A DNA stretch of 64,000 nt from Mesorhizobium hawassense (GCF_003289945.1 NZ_QMBP01000018.1:62001-126000), one strand, 5' to 3'. Positions 15,825-24,554 are shown, counted from the first letter of the stretch. Notes: a model not told the origin generated them from the letters alone. Made by a program: numbers and translations.

Positions 15825-17030
15825 CTAAGCCATGCGGCCGGGGTTGAGAATCTGCTTCGGGTCGAACTCGGCCTTCAGCCGCGCAGACAGTGCTGCCAGA
15901 TGCGGCGGCTGCGGCTCGAACACCGGCAGCGCCGCGCGATGCGGTGCGGAGGCGCGCACGAGCGTCGCGTGGCCGCCGCCATATTTTCGGATCAAGCCTC
16001 GCAGCAATTCGGCCTCAGGATCGTCCTCGCGCATCGACAGCCACACCAGGCCGCCCTGCCAGTCGTAGAAGGCATCGACCGCAGCCTGCATGCGCAGCGC
16101 CATCACCATGTGATGCGCCTGCGACGGCGCCATCGAGACGCGCCAGACCGGTCCGGTCTTGCCATCTGCGAAAGGCCAGCAATCGCGGATGTCCCGCCAG
16201 ATCGTTTTCGAGGCCTCGCCGGCGATCTCTTCCAGGGGGCCTGCCTGGCCGAGCAGTTGCTTGAGCGCCTCTATGCGATAGACGACCGACGGACCAAAAC
16301 CCTCGACGCGCAGCAGTGTCGCGGCGTCGCTGCCATGCCTGCCACTAGCAACCCGCGCTGCGATCCGCTGCGGCAAATGCGCGGCGCTCGAGACTTCGGC
16401 GCTGGACCCAAGCGCCAGCGCCATGGCGGCGACGGCGGCATCGTCGAGCAGGCCGCGAATGGCCAAGGTCACCTCCGTTTCCGCCGCCGGCAGGACCTTG
16501 AAGGTGACGTCGGTGAGCACGGCCAGCGTGCCCCAGCTGTTCGCCATCAGCTTGGAAAGATCGTAGCCGGTGACGTTCTTGACCACGCGGCCGCCCGACT
16601 TGAAGGCCTCGCCGCGGCCGGAGACGGCGGCGACACCTAGGATATGGTCGCGCGCGGCGCCTGCCTTGAGGCGGCGCGGGCCCGACAGGTTCGAGGCAAG
16701 CACGCCGCCCATGGTTCCCCTGCCCGGCTCACCGCCAAGCAGCGGGGCGTAGTCCATCGGCTCGAAGGCGAGTTGCTGGCCGTTTTCGGCAAGCAGTTGT
16801 TCGATCTCGGCGAGCGGCGTGCCGGCGCGCGCCGACAGCACCAATTCGGCCGGTTCGTAGAGCGTGACGCCGGCGAGCTTGGAGAGGTCGAGCGTGTGTT
16901 CGGTCTGCAGCGGGCGGCCGATGCCGCGCTTGGAGCCATGGCCGAGGAGTTCCAGCGGCGTTTCCTCGGCCGCCGCCCATTGGACGGTGGAGAGGGTTTC
17001 GGCGGAAGAGGATGGGGTGAAGGTGGTCAT
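15825..17030 (-). CDS. glcE: glycolate oxidase, FAD-binding subunit
   Basis: A 401-residue FAD_binding_4 protein. Visible are the flavin-binding stretch MDYAPLLGGEPGRGTMGGVLASNLSGPRR and the segment GRVVKNVTGYDLSKLM, both typical of GlcE. It is the second flavoprotein subunit of glycolate dehydrogenase. It is followed by glcF after 10 bases. The distance from glcD is unusually long (238 bases) because a long palindromic repeat has been inserted, which could uncouple its expression from glcD. The ATG at 17030 follows a GGAAG-like ribosome site. Confidence 0.94.
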   Translation of the reverse strand: MTTFTPSSSAETLSTVQWAAAEETPLELLGHGSKRGIGRPLQTEHTLDLSKLAGVTLYEPAELVLSARAGTPLAEIEQLLAENGQQLAFEPMDYAPLLGGEPGRGTMGGVLASNLSGPRRLKAGAARDHILGVAAVSGRGEAFKSGGRVVKNVTGYDLSKLMANSWGTLAVLTDVTFKVLPAAETEVTLAIRGLLDDAAVAAMALALGSSAEVSSAAHLPQRIAARVASGRHGSDAATLLRVEGFGPSVVYRIEALKQLLGQAGPLEEIAGEASKTIWRDIRDCWPFADGKTGPVWRVSMAPSQAHHMVMALRMQAAVDAFYDWQGGLVWLSMREDDPEAELLRGLIRKYGGGHATLVRASAPHRAALPVFEPQPPHLAALSARLKAEFDPKQILNPGRMA

Positions 17031-17073
17031 CGGAAGGATGACCCACTTGCGAGCACTGAGAAGCCGCGTTCCT

Positions 17074-17237
17074 TCGCGCCCCCCTCTGTCCTGCCGGACA
17101 TCTCCCCCACGAGGGGGGAGATTGGCAGCTTCCGCGACCGCGCCTCACTTGCAACGTCGGAGATTAGCGAAGGCCGCGATGACAGCCGATCTCCCCCCTT
17201 GTGGGGGAGATGTCCGGCAGGACAGAGGGGGGCGCGA
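17074..17237. repeat. 37-base perfect inverted repeat between glcD and glcE (family B element)
   Basis: Left arm 17074-17110 and right arm 17201-17237 are perfect reverse complements over 37 bases. They carry CTGTCCTGCCGGACATCTCC next to a C-run and a CCCAC/GTGGG inner end, and enclose 90 bases. The inner part holds a further GGGGGGAGAT-ATCTCCCCCC pairing. The transcript of the glc operon would carry this as a very stable hairpin between the two coding regions. Confidence 0.93.
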
Positions 17238-17268
17238 CAGAACGCAGACATGCGAGTTTGAGCCCCCA

Positions 17269-18765
17269 TCAAAACCTCGGAATGTCCGGAAACGCTACCT
17301 CTCCCCGATGCACGTGCATTCTTCCCAACTCAGCGCAGCGGCGCAGTTGCGGAAACACTTTCCCCGGGTTGAGCAGATGGTTGGGATCGAAGGCGCATTT
17401 GACCCGCATCTGCTGGTCTAGGTCGACCTGGTTGAACATCTCCGGCATCAGGTCGCGCTTTTCGACGCCGACGCCGTGCTCGCCGGTCAGCACGCCGCCG
17501 ACCTCGACGCAGAGGCGCAATATGTCGGCGCCGAAGCTTTCGGCCTTGTCGAGCTCGCCCGGCACGTTGGCGTCGTAGAGGATCAGCGGGTGCAGATTGC
17601 CGTCGCCGGCATGGAAGACATTGGCGACGCCGAGGCCGTATTTCTCCGAAAGGTCGCGCATGCCGGCGAGCACGCGCGGCAGTTCCTTGCGCGGGATTGT
17701 GCCGTCCATGCAGTAGTAGTCCGGCGAGATGCGGCCGACCGCCGGGAAGGCGGCCTTGCGCCCGGCCCAGAAGGTCAACCGTTCTTGCTCCGACTGCGAG
17801 ATCCGGCAGGTGGTCGAGCCGTTCCTGTAAGCGATCGCCTCGACAAGCCCGATCAGGTGGTCGACCTCGACGCCCGGACCGTCGAGCTCGACGATCAGCA
17901 GCGCCTCGACGTCGAGCGGATAGCCGGCGTGGACGAAATCCTCGGCGGCGTGGATCGCCGGGCGGTCCATCATCTCCATGCCGCCGGGAATGATGCCGGC
18001 GCCGATGATGTCGGCGACGCACTGGCCGCCCTCCTCGCTGGTCGGGAAGCCGATCAGCAGCGCCCGCGCCGTCTCCGGCTTCTTCAGGATGCGGACCGTC
18101 ACCTCGGTGACGACGCCGAGCAGGCCTTCGGAGCCGGTCATGACGCCGAGCAGATCGTAGCCTTCCTGGTCGAGATGGCTGCCGCCGAGCCGCACCACCT
18201 CGCCATTCATCAGCACCATTTCGATGCCCAGCACATTGTTGGCGGTGAGCCCGTATTTCAGGCAGTGCACGCCGCCGGAATTCTCGGCGACATTGCCGCC
18301 GATCGAGCAGGCGATCTGGGAGGATGGATCGGGGGCGTAGTAAAAGCCCTCCTGCTCGACCGCGGTGGTGATGCCGAGATTGGTGACGCCCGGCTGGGCG
18401 ACGACGATGCGGTTGGGATAGTCGATCGCCAGGATGCGGTTGAAGCGGCTCATCACCAGCAGCACCGCATCTTCGAGCGGCAGCGCGCCGCCTGACAGCG
18501 AGGTGCCGGAGCCGCGCGGGACGACGCGGATGTTGCGGTCGCTGCAATATTTCAGGACGCGCGAGACCTGGGCGACGGTTTCCGGCAGCACCACGACCAG
18601 CGGCAGTTGCCGGTATGCGGTGAGGCCGTCGCTCTCGAAGGCGCGCATTTCGTTGGCCGCGTCGACGACGCCCTCGCCTGGCACGATGATGCGCATGTCG
18701 GCGGCGATCTCGGCGCGGCGGCGCAGCGTCTCGGCATCTGGCTTGGGCATGGCTAGGCCGGACAT
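17269..18765 (-). CDS. glcD: glycolate oxidase, FAD-linked subunit
   Basis: A 498-residue member of the VAO/FAD-linked oxidase family. The FAD-binding domain shows VVPRGSGTSLSGGALP and ACSIGGNVAENSGGVHCLKYG; the C-terminal FAD-oxidase domain shows NVFHAGDGNLHPLI and GGVLTGEHGVGVEKRD. It oxidises glycolate (and often D-lactate) to the 2-oxoacid with GlcE and GlcF. It is the first gene of the glcDEF operon. A candidate operator TTGACCAGTCAA (minus-strand reading, 18785-18796) lies about 20 bases upstream of the start codon and resembles the site in front of the FadR-family regulator gene at 20459. Confidence 0.96.
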   Translation of the reverse strand: MSGLAMPKPDAETLRRRAEIAADMRIIVPGEGVVDAANEMRAFESDGLTAYRQLPLVVVLPETVAQVSRVLKYCSDRNIRVVPRGSGTSLSGGALPLEDAVLLVMSRFNRILAIDYPNRIVVAQPGVTNLGITTAVEQEGFYYAPDPSSQIACSIGGNVAENSGGVHCLKYGLTANNVLGIEMVLMNGEVVRLGGSHLDQEGYDLLGVMTGSEGLLGVVTEVTVRILKKPETARALLIGFPTSEEGGQCVADIIGAGIIPGGMEMMDRPAIHAAEDFVHAGYPLDVEALLIVELDGPGVEVDHLIGLVEAIAYRNGSTTCRISQSEQERLTFWAGRKAAFPAVGRISPDYYCMDGTIPRKELPRVLAGMRDLSEKYGLGVANVFHAGDGNLHPLILYDANVPGELDKAESFGADILRLCVEVGGVLTGEHGVGVEKRDLMPEMFNQVDLDQQMRVKCAFDPNHLLNPGKVFPQLRRCAELGRMHVHRGEVAFPDIPRF

Positions 18766-18784
18766 CGGGCAGCCCTCATCCGTG

Positions 18785-18796
18785 TTGACTGGTCAA
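18785..18796 (-). promoter_or_regulatory. candidate operator upstream of glcD
   Basis: On the minus strand the site reads TTGACCAGTCAA: inverted 5-base arms TTGAC/GTCAA around two bases. The first nine bases, TTGACCAGT, are identical to those of the site at 20395-20406 in front of the lldR-like gene, in the same orientation relative to the gene. A CTGGT half-site lies a few bases further upstream. Confidence 0.5.
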
Positions 18797-18927
18797 AATC
18801 TTTTACCAGCCTGACAGTTTTGTTGCAAACGCTGCTTTGGTCGCATCGGGCCGGGAGCGTAACCACAGGCTTCCGCAGCGGCAATCTGCCGCTGCGGTTC
18901 GACACGCAAATGAGGGACCTCCGCCCG

Positions 18928-20250
18928 CTATTCGCCCGGATGCCTGGCCGGCTCGGAGTGCATCTTGCGCACACGGCGCACGCCCCACCAGACCAGCAGG
19001 ATGGCGACGGGCACCGACGCCGCGGTGACGACCTCGGGCGCAAAGGCATGGCCGAAGATCGAGGCGCCCTTGGCAACGTAGCCGATGAGACCGACGACAT
19101 AGTAGGAAACGGCAGCGACGGACAGGCCTTCGACGGTCTGCTGCAGGCGCAGTTGCAGCCGGGCGCGGTTGTTCATCGAGGCGAGCAGGTCGCGGTTCTG
19201 TTTCTCGACCTCGACATCGACCCAGGTGCGCAGCAGCGTGGTGGCGCGGGTGAGTTTGCGCGACAGGTTGGCCTGGCGCTCCTCGACCGAACGGCAGGTG
19301 CGCATGGCCGGCGCCATGCGCCGCAGCAGAAAGCCCGCCCAGGTGTCAAAGCCTTGCACCGGCTCCTCGTCCAGCGCCTCAAGCCTTTCGGTGACGATGC
19401 CGTCATAGGCGCGGCTGGCGCCGAAACGGTAGAGGCTGGACGCGGCATCGGCCTCGAGCTCGGCGGCGAGTTCGGTGAGGTCGGCGAGCAAGGTCTGGCT
19501 GTCGCGGGTTTCTGCCGCCTTCATTTCCAGCGTCGTCGTCGCCAGCCGGTCCTCGATGCGCCGGGCGCGGCCGGATAGTGTCAGCGCCAGCGGCAGGCCA
19601 AGCATGGCCAGCGTCCGATAGGTCTCGATGTCGATCAGCCGCTGCGACAAGGCGCCGGTGCTGGCCGGCGTCAGGCCACGGTCGAGCACCAGCATGCGGG
19701 TGAGGCCGTCGCCGTCCTGGCGGAAATCGGTGATGATGGCGGCAGCGCCGCGTTCGACCAGGGAGTAGCATAGGCTGGTCGGATCGAAGCCGGCGATCAG
19801 CTTTTCGCTCGCTTGGGTCCATTTGCGGATCTCGAGGCGGATGCCCGAAATCACCGTGCCCGGCGGCGAGAAGCCGTTGCCGAAGGGCGAATCCTCCTGC
19901 CCCCGGCCGTTCTCCGCCAGCGGCCCTTCCCACAGATAGGTCGAGAATTCCGTATGCCGTTCCCAGCGCAGCGTGCCCTTGCCCCATTTCATGGCGTGGT
20001 GGCGGGCATGACGCTCGGGTGCCGCGATGCCCAGGCGGCGCGACAATTCCGAGAGCACGGCATGATCGACGGCCGAACCGCCCTCGGTCATGAAGGACAG
20101 CTGGATGAGCACCCGTGGTTTGTCGACCAGCGGATGCGGGCGGGCATGGACCTCACCCAGCGCGCCGGGCCGTCCCTCATGCGCCGGAAAGCCCATCACG
20201 CTGCCCTGCGTACGCGGCTGGAATTCGAGGTTGGACGTCTCGTCCGACAC
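18928..20250 (-). CDS. DUF3422 family membrane-anchored protein
   Basis: A 440-residue protein of family DUF3422 (PF11902), common in Proteobacteria and without a known role. The conserved start is FPAHEGRPGALGEVHARPHPLV; the C-terminus carries two hydrophobic segments (SVAAVSYYVVGLIGYVA and VTAASVPVAILLVWWGV), so most of the protein faces the cytoplasm and is anchored at its end. I placed the start at the GTG at 20250 because AGGGGGA precedes it; an ATG at 20196 is an alternative. The gene is divergent from the lldR-lldD pair and convergent with nothing, which hints at, but does not prove, a link to lactate or glycolate use. Confidence 0.8.
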   Translation of the reverse strand: MSDETSNLEFQPRTQGSVMGFPAHEGRPGALGEVHARPHPLVDKPRVLIQLSFMTEGGSAVDHAVLSELSRRLGIAAPERHARHHAMKWGKGTLRWERHTEFSTYLWEGPLAENGRGQEDSPFGNGFSPPGTVISGIRLEIRKWTQASEKLIAGFDPTSLCYSLVERGAAAIITDFRQDGDGLTRMLVLDRGLTPASTGALSQRLIDIETYRTLAMLGLPLALTLSGRARRIEDRLATTTLEMKAAETRDSQTLLADLTELAAELEADAASSLYRFGASRAYDGIVTERLEALDEEPVQGFDTWAGFLLRRMAPAMRTCRSVEERQANLSRKLTRATTLLRTWVDVEVEKQNRDLLASMNNRARLQLRLQQTVEGLSVAAVSYYVVGLIGYVAKGASIFGHAFAPEVVTAASVPVAILLVWWGVRRVRKMHSEPARHPGE

Positions 20251-20394
20251 GGCTGGTCCCCCTGTTCTCGACCTTTCGTGCAACCCGGTCGTCTTGCGGC
20301 AATCGGCGGGACGCGTAAACAGCAAATATCAGTAGCGGAGGTCGGCGGAGAGCGGCGCGCGATGCGGCCGCGTCGCGGAAATTGGATAAATAAT

Positions 20395-20423
20395 TTGACC
20401 AGTTGGCGAGAGACGCTTTAATC
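20395..20423 (+). promoter_or_regulatory. promoter with overlapping operator of the lldR-like gene
   Basis: A -35 box TTGACC (20395-20400) and a -10 box TTAATC (20418-20423) lie 17 bases apart. The -35 is the first half of TTGACCAGTTGG, which matches the candidate glcD operator in its first nine bases. A regulator bound there would block the promoter, fitting autoregulation. Confidence 0.5.
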
Positions 20424-20458
20424 TGGGAAACATCCGTTCCACTCTCCAGGCGCCTCCG

Positions 20459-21262
20459 TTGAGCGATATTTTCTCCAGGATCGAGCATTCGCGCACCGCG
20501 GACGAGGTGGTGCAGCAGATCGAGAGCCTGATCCTCGAAGGCGTGCTTCGCACCGGCGACCGGCTGCCCGGCGAACGCGAACTGGCGCGACAGTTCGACG
20601 TGTCGCGGCCGATCCTGCGCGATGCGCTGAAGGCGTTGGAAGGCCGCGGGTTGCTCACGACCCGGCCCGGCGGCGGCACGCATGTCGCCGACGTCATCGG
20701 CCAGCTTTTCACCAAGCCGGTGACGGACCTCATCTCCACGCACCGCAAAGCTGTGACCGACTATCTGGAATACCGGCGCGAGATCGAAGCGGTGGCGGCC
20801 GAATATGCGGCGCGGCGCGCGACGCCGGAGGATCTGGCGCTGCTCGACCGCATCATGGCGCGCATGGACGAGGCGCACCGCACCGGCGATTTCGACGATG
20901 AGGCGGAAATCGACGTCGAGTTCCATCACGCGGTGTGCGAATGCGCGCACAACATCATTTTGCTGCACACGCTACGCTCCTGCTACCGGCTGCTGTCGGA
21001 GGGTGTCTTCCAGAACCGGCTTCTGGTGTTCACCGTGCCCGGCGCGCGCGAAGCGCTGCTCGAGCAGCACCGGGCGATCCATACCGCGATCAAAGCCGGC
21101 GATCCGATCGCGGCGCGCAAGGCGGCGATGGACCACATCACCTATGTCGAGCGCTCGATGGCGGAAGCCGAGCGCAGCGGCGACTGGCAGCGGGTTTCCA
21201 GGTTGCGCCTTAGGCAGCGCTCCGATGCCGGCGACATCGAACCCACACGCAAACGTTCCTAG
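20459..21262 (+). CDS. lldR: FadR-family GntR regulator, likely of lactate/glycolate genes
   Basis: A 267-residue regulator with an N-terminal GntR winged helix (about 10-75, with LPGERELARQFDVSRPILRDALKALEGRGL) and a C-terminal FCD domain whose metal or ligand-binding residues include D and H in the helices after residue 95. FCD regulators usually bind small organic acids. It is 12 bases upstream of lldD on the same strand, so the two form an operon; by position it corresponds to LldR. It starts with TTG at 20459, as no better start lies nearby. The gene name is inferred from context; a GlcC-like role for the glcDEF operon is also possible. Confidence 0.88.
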   Translation: MSDIFSRIEHSRTADEVVQQIESLILEGVLRTGDRLPGERELARQFDVSRPILRDALKALEGRGLLTTRPGGGTHVADVIGQLFTKPVTDLISTHRKAVTDYLEYRREIEAVAAEYAARRATPEDLALLDRIMARMDEAHRTGDFDDEAEIDVEFHHAVCECAHNIILLHTLRSCYRLLSEGVFQNRLLVFTVPGAREALLEQHRAIHTAIKAGDPIAARKAAMDHITYVERSMAEAERSGDWQRVSRLRLRQRSDAGDIEPTRKRS

Positions 21263-21274
21263 CGGGGACCCATC

Positions 21275-22411
21275 ATGAGCGAAATCCTCACCATCGCCGA
21301 CCTCAAGGACCTGGCGCGCCGCAGGGTGCCGAAGATGTTCTTCGACTATGCCGATTCCGGCGCCTGGACGGAGAGCACCTACCGCGCCAACGAAGAGGAT
21401 TTCAGCAAGATCAAGTTCCGCCAGCGCGTGCTGGTCGACATGAGCAACCGCTCGCTGGAATCGACCATGATCGGCGAGAAGGTGTCGATGCCCGTGGCGC
21501 TCGCTCCGACCGGGCTGACCGGCATGCAGCATGCCGACGGCGAGATGCTGGCGGCGCAGGCGGCTGAGGCGTTCGGCGTGCCGTTCACGCTGTCGACGAT
21601 GAGCATCTGCTCGATCGAGGATGTCGCTTCAGTGACCAAGAAGCCGTTCTGGTTCCAGCTCTATGTGCTGCGCGACAAGGATTTCGTGCTCAACCTCATA
21701 GACCGCGCCAAGGCGGCGAAATGCTCGGCACTGGTGCTGACGCTCGACCTCCAGATCCTCGGACAGCGCCACAAGGATATCCGCAACGGGCTCTCGGCGC
21801 CGCCCAAGATGACGCTTGCCAACATCGTCGACCTTGCGCTCAAGCCGCGCTGGTGCCTTGGCATAGCCGGCACCAAACGCCGCACCTTCCGCAACATCGT
21901 CGGCCACGCCAAGGGCGTCGGCGATGTCTCCTCGCTGTCGTCCTGGACGACGGAGCAGTTCGATCCGCAACTGTCGTGGAAGGACGTCGCCTGGATCAAG
22001 GAGCGCTGGGGCGGCAAGCTGATCCTGAAGGGCATCCTCGACAAGGAGGACGCGCTGATGGCGGCCGAGACCGGAGCGGATGCGATCGTGGTCTCCAACC
22101 ATGGCGGGCGGCAGCTCGACGGCGCCGCCTCCTCGATCTCGGTGCTGGAAGAAATCGCCGATGCGGTCGGCGACAGGATCGAGGTGCATGTGGATGGCGG
22201 CATCCGTTCCGGCCAGGACGTGCTCAAGGCGCTCTGCCTCGGCGCCAAGGGCACCTATATCGGCAGGCCGTTTCTCTACGGCCTCGGGGCGATGGGCAAG
22301 GACGGCGTCACCAAGGCGCTCGAGATCATCCGCAAGGAGATGGACATCACGCTGGCCCTGTGCGGCAAGCGCCTCGTCACTGACATGGGCAAGGACCAGC
22401 TCCGACGCTAG
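21275..22411 (+). CDS. lldD: FMN-dependent L-lactate dehydrogenase
   Basis: A 378-residue alpha-hydroxyacid oxidase of the LldD type. The FMN-binding barrel shows FDYADSGAWTEST, PVALAPTGLTGMQHADGE and the active-site signature SNHGGRQLDG with the catalytic His, then HVDGGIRSGQDVLKAL for the phosphate. It oxidises L-lactate to pyruvate and passes electrons to the respiratory chain at the inner membrane. It is preceded by its likely regulator at 12 bases and by a GGGGA ribosome site. Other members of the family oxidise glycolate or mandelate, but length and similarity favour lactate. Confidence 0.93.
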   Translation: MSEILTIADLKDLARRRVPKMFFDYADSGAWTESTYRANEEDFSKIKFRQRVLVDMSNRSLESTMIGEKVSMPVALAPTGLTGMQHADGEMLAAQAAEAFGVPFTLSTMSICSIEDVASVTKKPFWFQLYVLRDKDFVLNLIDRAKAAKCSALVLTLDLQILGQRHKDIRNGLSAPPKMTLANIVDLALKPRWCLGIAGTKRRTFRNIVGHAKGVGDVSSLSSWTTEQFDPQLSWKDVAWIKERWGGKLILKGILDKEDALMAAETGADAIVVSNHGGRQLDGAASSISVLEEIADAVGDRIEVHVDGGIRSGQDVLKALCLGAKGTYIGRPFLYGLGAMGKDGVTKALEIIRKEMDITLALCGKRLVTDMGKDQLRR

Positions 22412-22472
22412 CGCGTTGTTCATCGATTGGTCCTAGCGTGTCGGTGACAATTGACACGGAAAAGACGTTCCC

Positions 22473-23240
22473 TTGACCGAGACCGGCATCCACTATCTCG
22501 ACGCGCGCGGGCCTGACGGCATGCGGCTCTATGCCATTGGCGACGTGCACGGACGCCACGATTTGCTCGTCGCGATGCACCGGCGCATCGAGAGCCAGCT
22601 GGAATACGCGCCCGCCACCGACTGGCGCATCATTCATCTCGGCGACTATGTCGATCGCGGGCCGGATTCAAAAAGTGTCGTCGATTTCCTGATCGAGATG
22701 CAAAAACGCGATCCGCGCAACATCATGCTTGCCGGCAACCACGATATCGGCATGCTCGAATTTCTCGCCAATGCCGAGCCGGACGGCCTGTTCATGAACT
22801 ATGGCGGCGTGCAGACGGCGCAGTCCTATGGCGTGGATTTCACGCGGGACATGCATTGGTTCGGCAAGGCTGAGGCCATCGCGCGGGGACATATGGCCCT
22901 GGTGAAGGCGGTGCCGCGCAGCCATATCGACTTCCTGCAGTCGCTGCCCTTTTCGGTGAGTTTCGGCGATTTCTTCTTCTGCCATGCAGGCATCCGCCCC
23001 GGGGTGCCGCTCGAGAGCCAGAGCCGGCAGGATCTGATCTGGATCCGCGACGCGTTCCATGACCACCCTGGACTTTACCCCAAAGTGATCGTGCACGGGC
23101 ACACGCCCGTCCCGGAAGCCGAGGTGATGGCCAACCGGATCAACGTCGACACGCTGGCCTGGAAATCGGGAACGCTGAGCGCGCTCGCCGTCAATGGCGG
23201 CGACAAGCAAATCATCGACGTGCAAGCCAAAGCGCTTTAA
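22473..23240 (+). CDS. metallophosphoesterase, serine/threonine phosphatase-like
   Basis: A 255-residue calcineurin-like phosphatase. All metal-binding motifs are seen in order: GDVHGRHD (about 24-31), GDYVDRGPDS, AGNHDIGM, a CHAGIRPG and HGHTPVPE. This set is that of the PrpA/PrpE and diadenosine tetraphosphatase branch. It hydrolyses phosphomonoesters or nucleotide polyphosphates with two bound metals; the substrate is not evident. The start is a TTG at 22473 with GGAAAAG 8-10 bases upstream; an internal ATG at 22521 would remove the N-terminus only up to the first motif. It is 61 bases downstream of lldD and may be read from the same transcript. Confidence 0.9.
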   Translation: MTETGIHYLDARGPDGMRLYAIGDVHGRHDLLVAMHRRIESQLEYAPATDWRIIHLGDYVDRGPDSKSVVDFLIEMQKRDPRNIMLAGNHDIGMLEFLANAEPDGLFMNYGGVQTAQSYGVDFTRDMHWFGKAEAIARGHMALVKAVPRSHIDFLQSLPFSVSFGDFFFCHAGIRPGVPLESQSRQDLIWIRDAFHDHPGLYPKVIVHGHTPVPEAEVMANRINVDTLAWKSGTLSALAVNGGDKQIIDVQAKAL

Positions 23241-23293
23241 GGGTGTGCAGATATTCAGGTGAGGCTGGCCTGACCTGAATCTTAACACACCTT
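23241..23293. other. long imperfect hairpin after the phosphatase gene
   Basis: Arms GGTGTG...CACACC, ATTCAGGT/ACCTGAAT and AGGC/GCCT pair in order around a two-base turn, starting right after the stop codon at 23238-23240. There is no U-run, so it may be a weak or Rho-assisted terminator, or a mobile palindrome. Confidence 0.55.
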
Positions 23294-23343
23294 CGACGCG
23301 ATCCCGGCGCGGGCGTGCTTCCAGACTTTTGACGAGACTGGGC

Positions 23344-23484
23344 TCAGTCGAGCGAGGCCGTCACGCCGTAGCCGTCGACGGCACGGTGATTGGTGGCTGC
23401 GTCGGCGGCATAGATGCCCAGGCCGCAGAGCACGATGGCAGACAGCATGACAAAAGACAGGAGAGCTGCTTTCACGGACGTCAT
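23344..23484 (-). CDS. 46-residue exported or membrane peptide
   Basis: A short open frame on the minus strand codes for 46 residues, MTSVKAALLSFVMLSAIVL and onward to CGLGIYAADAATNHRAVDG, ending in YGVTASLD. It begins with one Lys, then a 20-residue hydrophobic stretch, then a polar tail: the shape of a signal-anchor or of a precursor cut after YAADA. AGAG lies just before the ATG. The frame is too short for a family call, but the amphipathic layout and the clean start and stop in a gap of otherwise empty sequence support a real gene. No partner gene is evident. Confidence 0.5.
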   Translation of the reverse strand: MTSVKAALLSFVMLSAIVLCGLGIYAADAATNHRAVDGYGVTASLD

Positions 23485-23769
23485 CTCTGGTTAAGCTTTC
23501 TGCATCTGGGCACGAGGCGGTTACCAATGCGTTGAAACGATAAAATGCGTCTCAATGTTTCGACGATTTCGCGCTTCTAAGCAGATTCTGTATCGCCGGT
23601 GTGTCGGCTGGATCACACAAAAGGTTCATGGCGGTTGCACCGACGATACAAAGCGCGCCCTCTTAGGGCAGGGCTCGGACACGAACCAAGGAAGAAGAGC
23701 GTTGTCCCCAGGCGGAAGCCGTGAGGCGTGCCAATTATGCCACGGTGCGGGTGATGAGGGGTTCGACGA
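23485..23769. other. 285-base gap without recognisable features
   Basis: AT content is higher here than around it (for example 23530-23600), as expected of promoter sequence for the small gene at 23344-23484. I see no strong hairpin and no convincing frame. Confidence 0.4.
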
Positions 23770-24468
23770 TCAGATTGTCGCCACCCAGGCGCGGGCTATC
23801 GCGAGGCCGGCGGCGTCGGCATCAGGCCCGTTGCGGGCTATCTCGTCATCGAGCTTGCCGGCCCAATGGGGATGGCGCTCGGCGATCAGCGACGCGAAGC
23901 AGGTGCTCCAGTCGCGCGCCATCGGGCTGTCCACCTCAAAATGGAACTGGAAGCCATAGGCGGCGCGGCCGAGGCGGAAGGCCTGGTTTTCGGCGACCAC
24001 GCTGCCTGCCAGCCGCACGGCGTTTTCCGGTAACCCGAACGTGTCGTCATGCCATTCGAAAATCGGGAAGCTCTCGGGTAAGGCGCCCAGCACCGGGTCC
24101 GACTTCGCGTCCGGCGTCAGCGACACCTTGTGCCAGCCGAACTCGGTGGCGCCGCCGATCTGGTTCTTGCCGCCGTAGGCGCGCGCCAGAAGCTGGCTGC
24201 CGAGGCAGATGCCGAGCACAGAGCGATCCTTGTCGGCGAAATCGCGCGTCAAGTCGAGCAGGCCGGGAAAATAGGGGCACTTTTCGTCGTCGAGCGCATT
24301 CTGCGCGCCGCCGAGCAGGACGATTGCGTCATGCCCGCTGCTGTCGCGCGGCAGCGCTTCGCCGTCATAGGGCTTGCGCAGATCGATGTCGGCGCCGGCT
24401 TCCGCAAGCGCCGCGCCGATCTGGCCAAGGCCCTCATTGTCGAAATTCTGGACGACCAAAACCCGCAT
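23770..24468 (-). CDS. type 1 glutamine amidotransferase-like protein
   Basis: A 232-residue class I glutamine amidotransferase domain standing alone. The nucleophile elbow GICLGSQLLA (Cys at about residue 97) and the FQFHFEVDSP segment with the catalytic His and Glu are present. This branch (COG0518, GMP synthase glutaminase-like) includes stand-alone proteins of unknown substrate and gamma-glutamyl hydrolases. Its partner, if any, is not adjacent: the divergent neighbour is an unknown protein. Given the puuA/puuB-like genes further on, a gamma-glutamyl compound is possible, but this branch is not PuuD by sequence, so I leave the function open. Confidence 0.85.
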   Translation of the reverse strand: MRVLVVQNFDNEGLGQIGAALAEAGADIDLRKPYDGEALPRDSSGHDAIVLLGGAQNALDDEKCPYFPGLLDLTRDFADKDRSVLGICLGSQLLARAYGGKNQIGGATEFGWHKVSLTPDAKSDPVLGALPESFPIFEWHDDTFGLPENAVRLAGSVVAENQAFRLGRAAYGFQFHFEVDSPMARDWSTCFASLIAERHPHWAGKLDDEIARNGPDADAAGLAIARAWVATI

Positions 24469-24554
24469 CGAAAACCTGCTGACATGAAAACGCTGGGGCG
24501 AGCGATATCATGCGGCCCGACTTTCAGCCAAGATGCGGATCGAGAGAGAAAACT

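Noticed and set aside
14462..15847. 461-codon plus-strand frame opposite glcF
   Set aside because: glcF has all its Fe-S motifs on the other strand; this frame is Arg/Gln-rich and without a recognisable domain.
17074..17237. Long inverted repeat taken as insertion sequence ends
   Set aside because: The 90 bases inside hold no transposase, and no target-site duplication is visible. It is better seen as a palindromic element.
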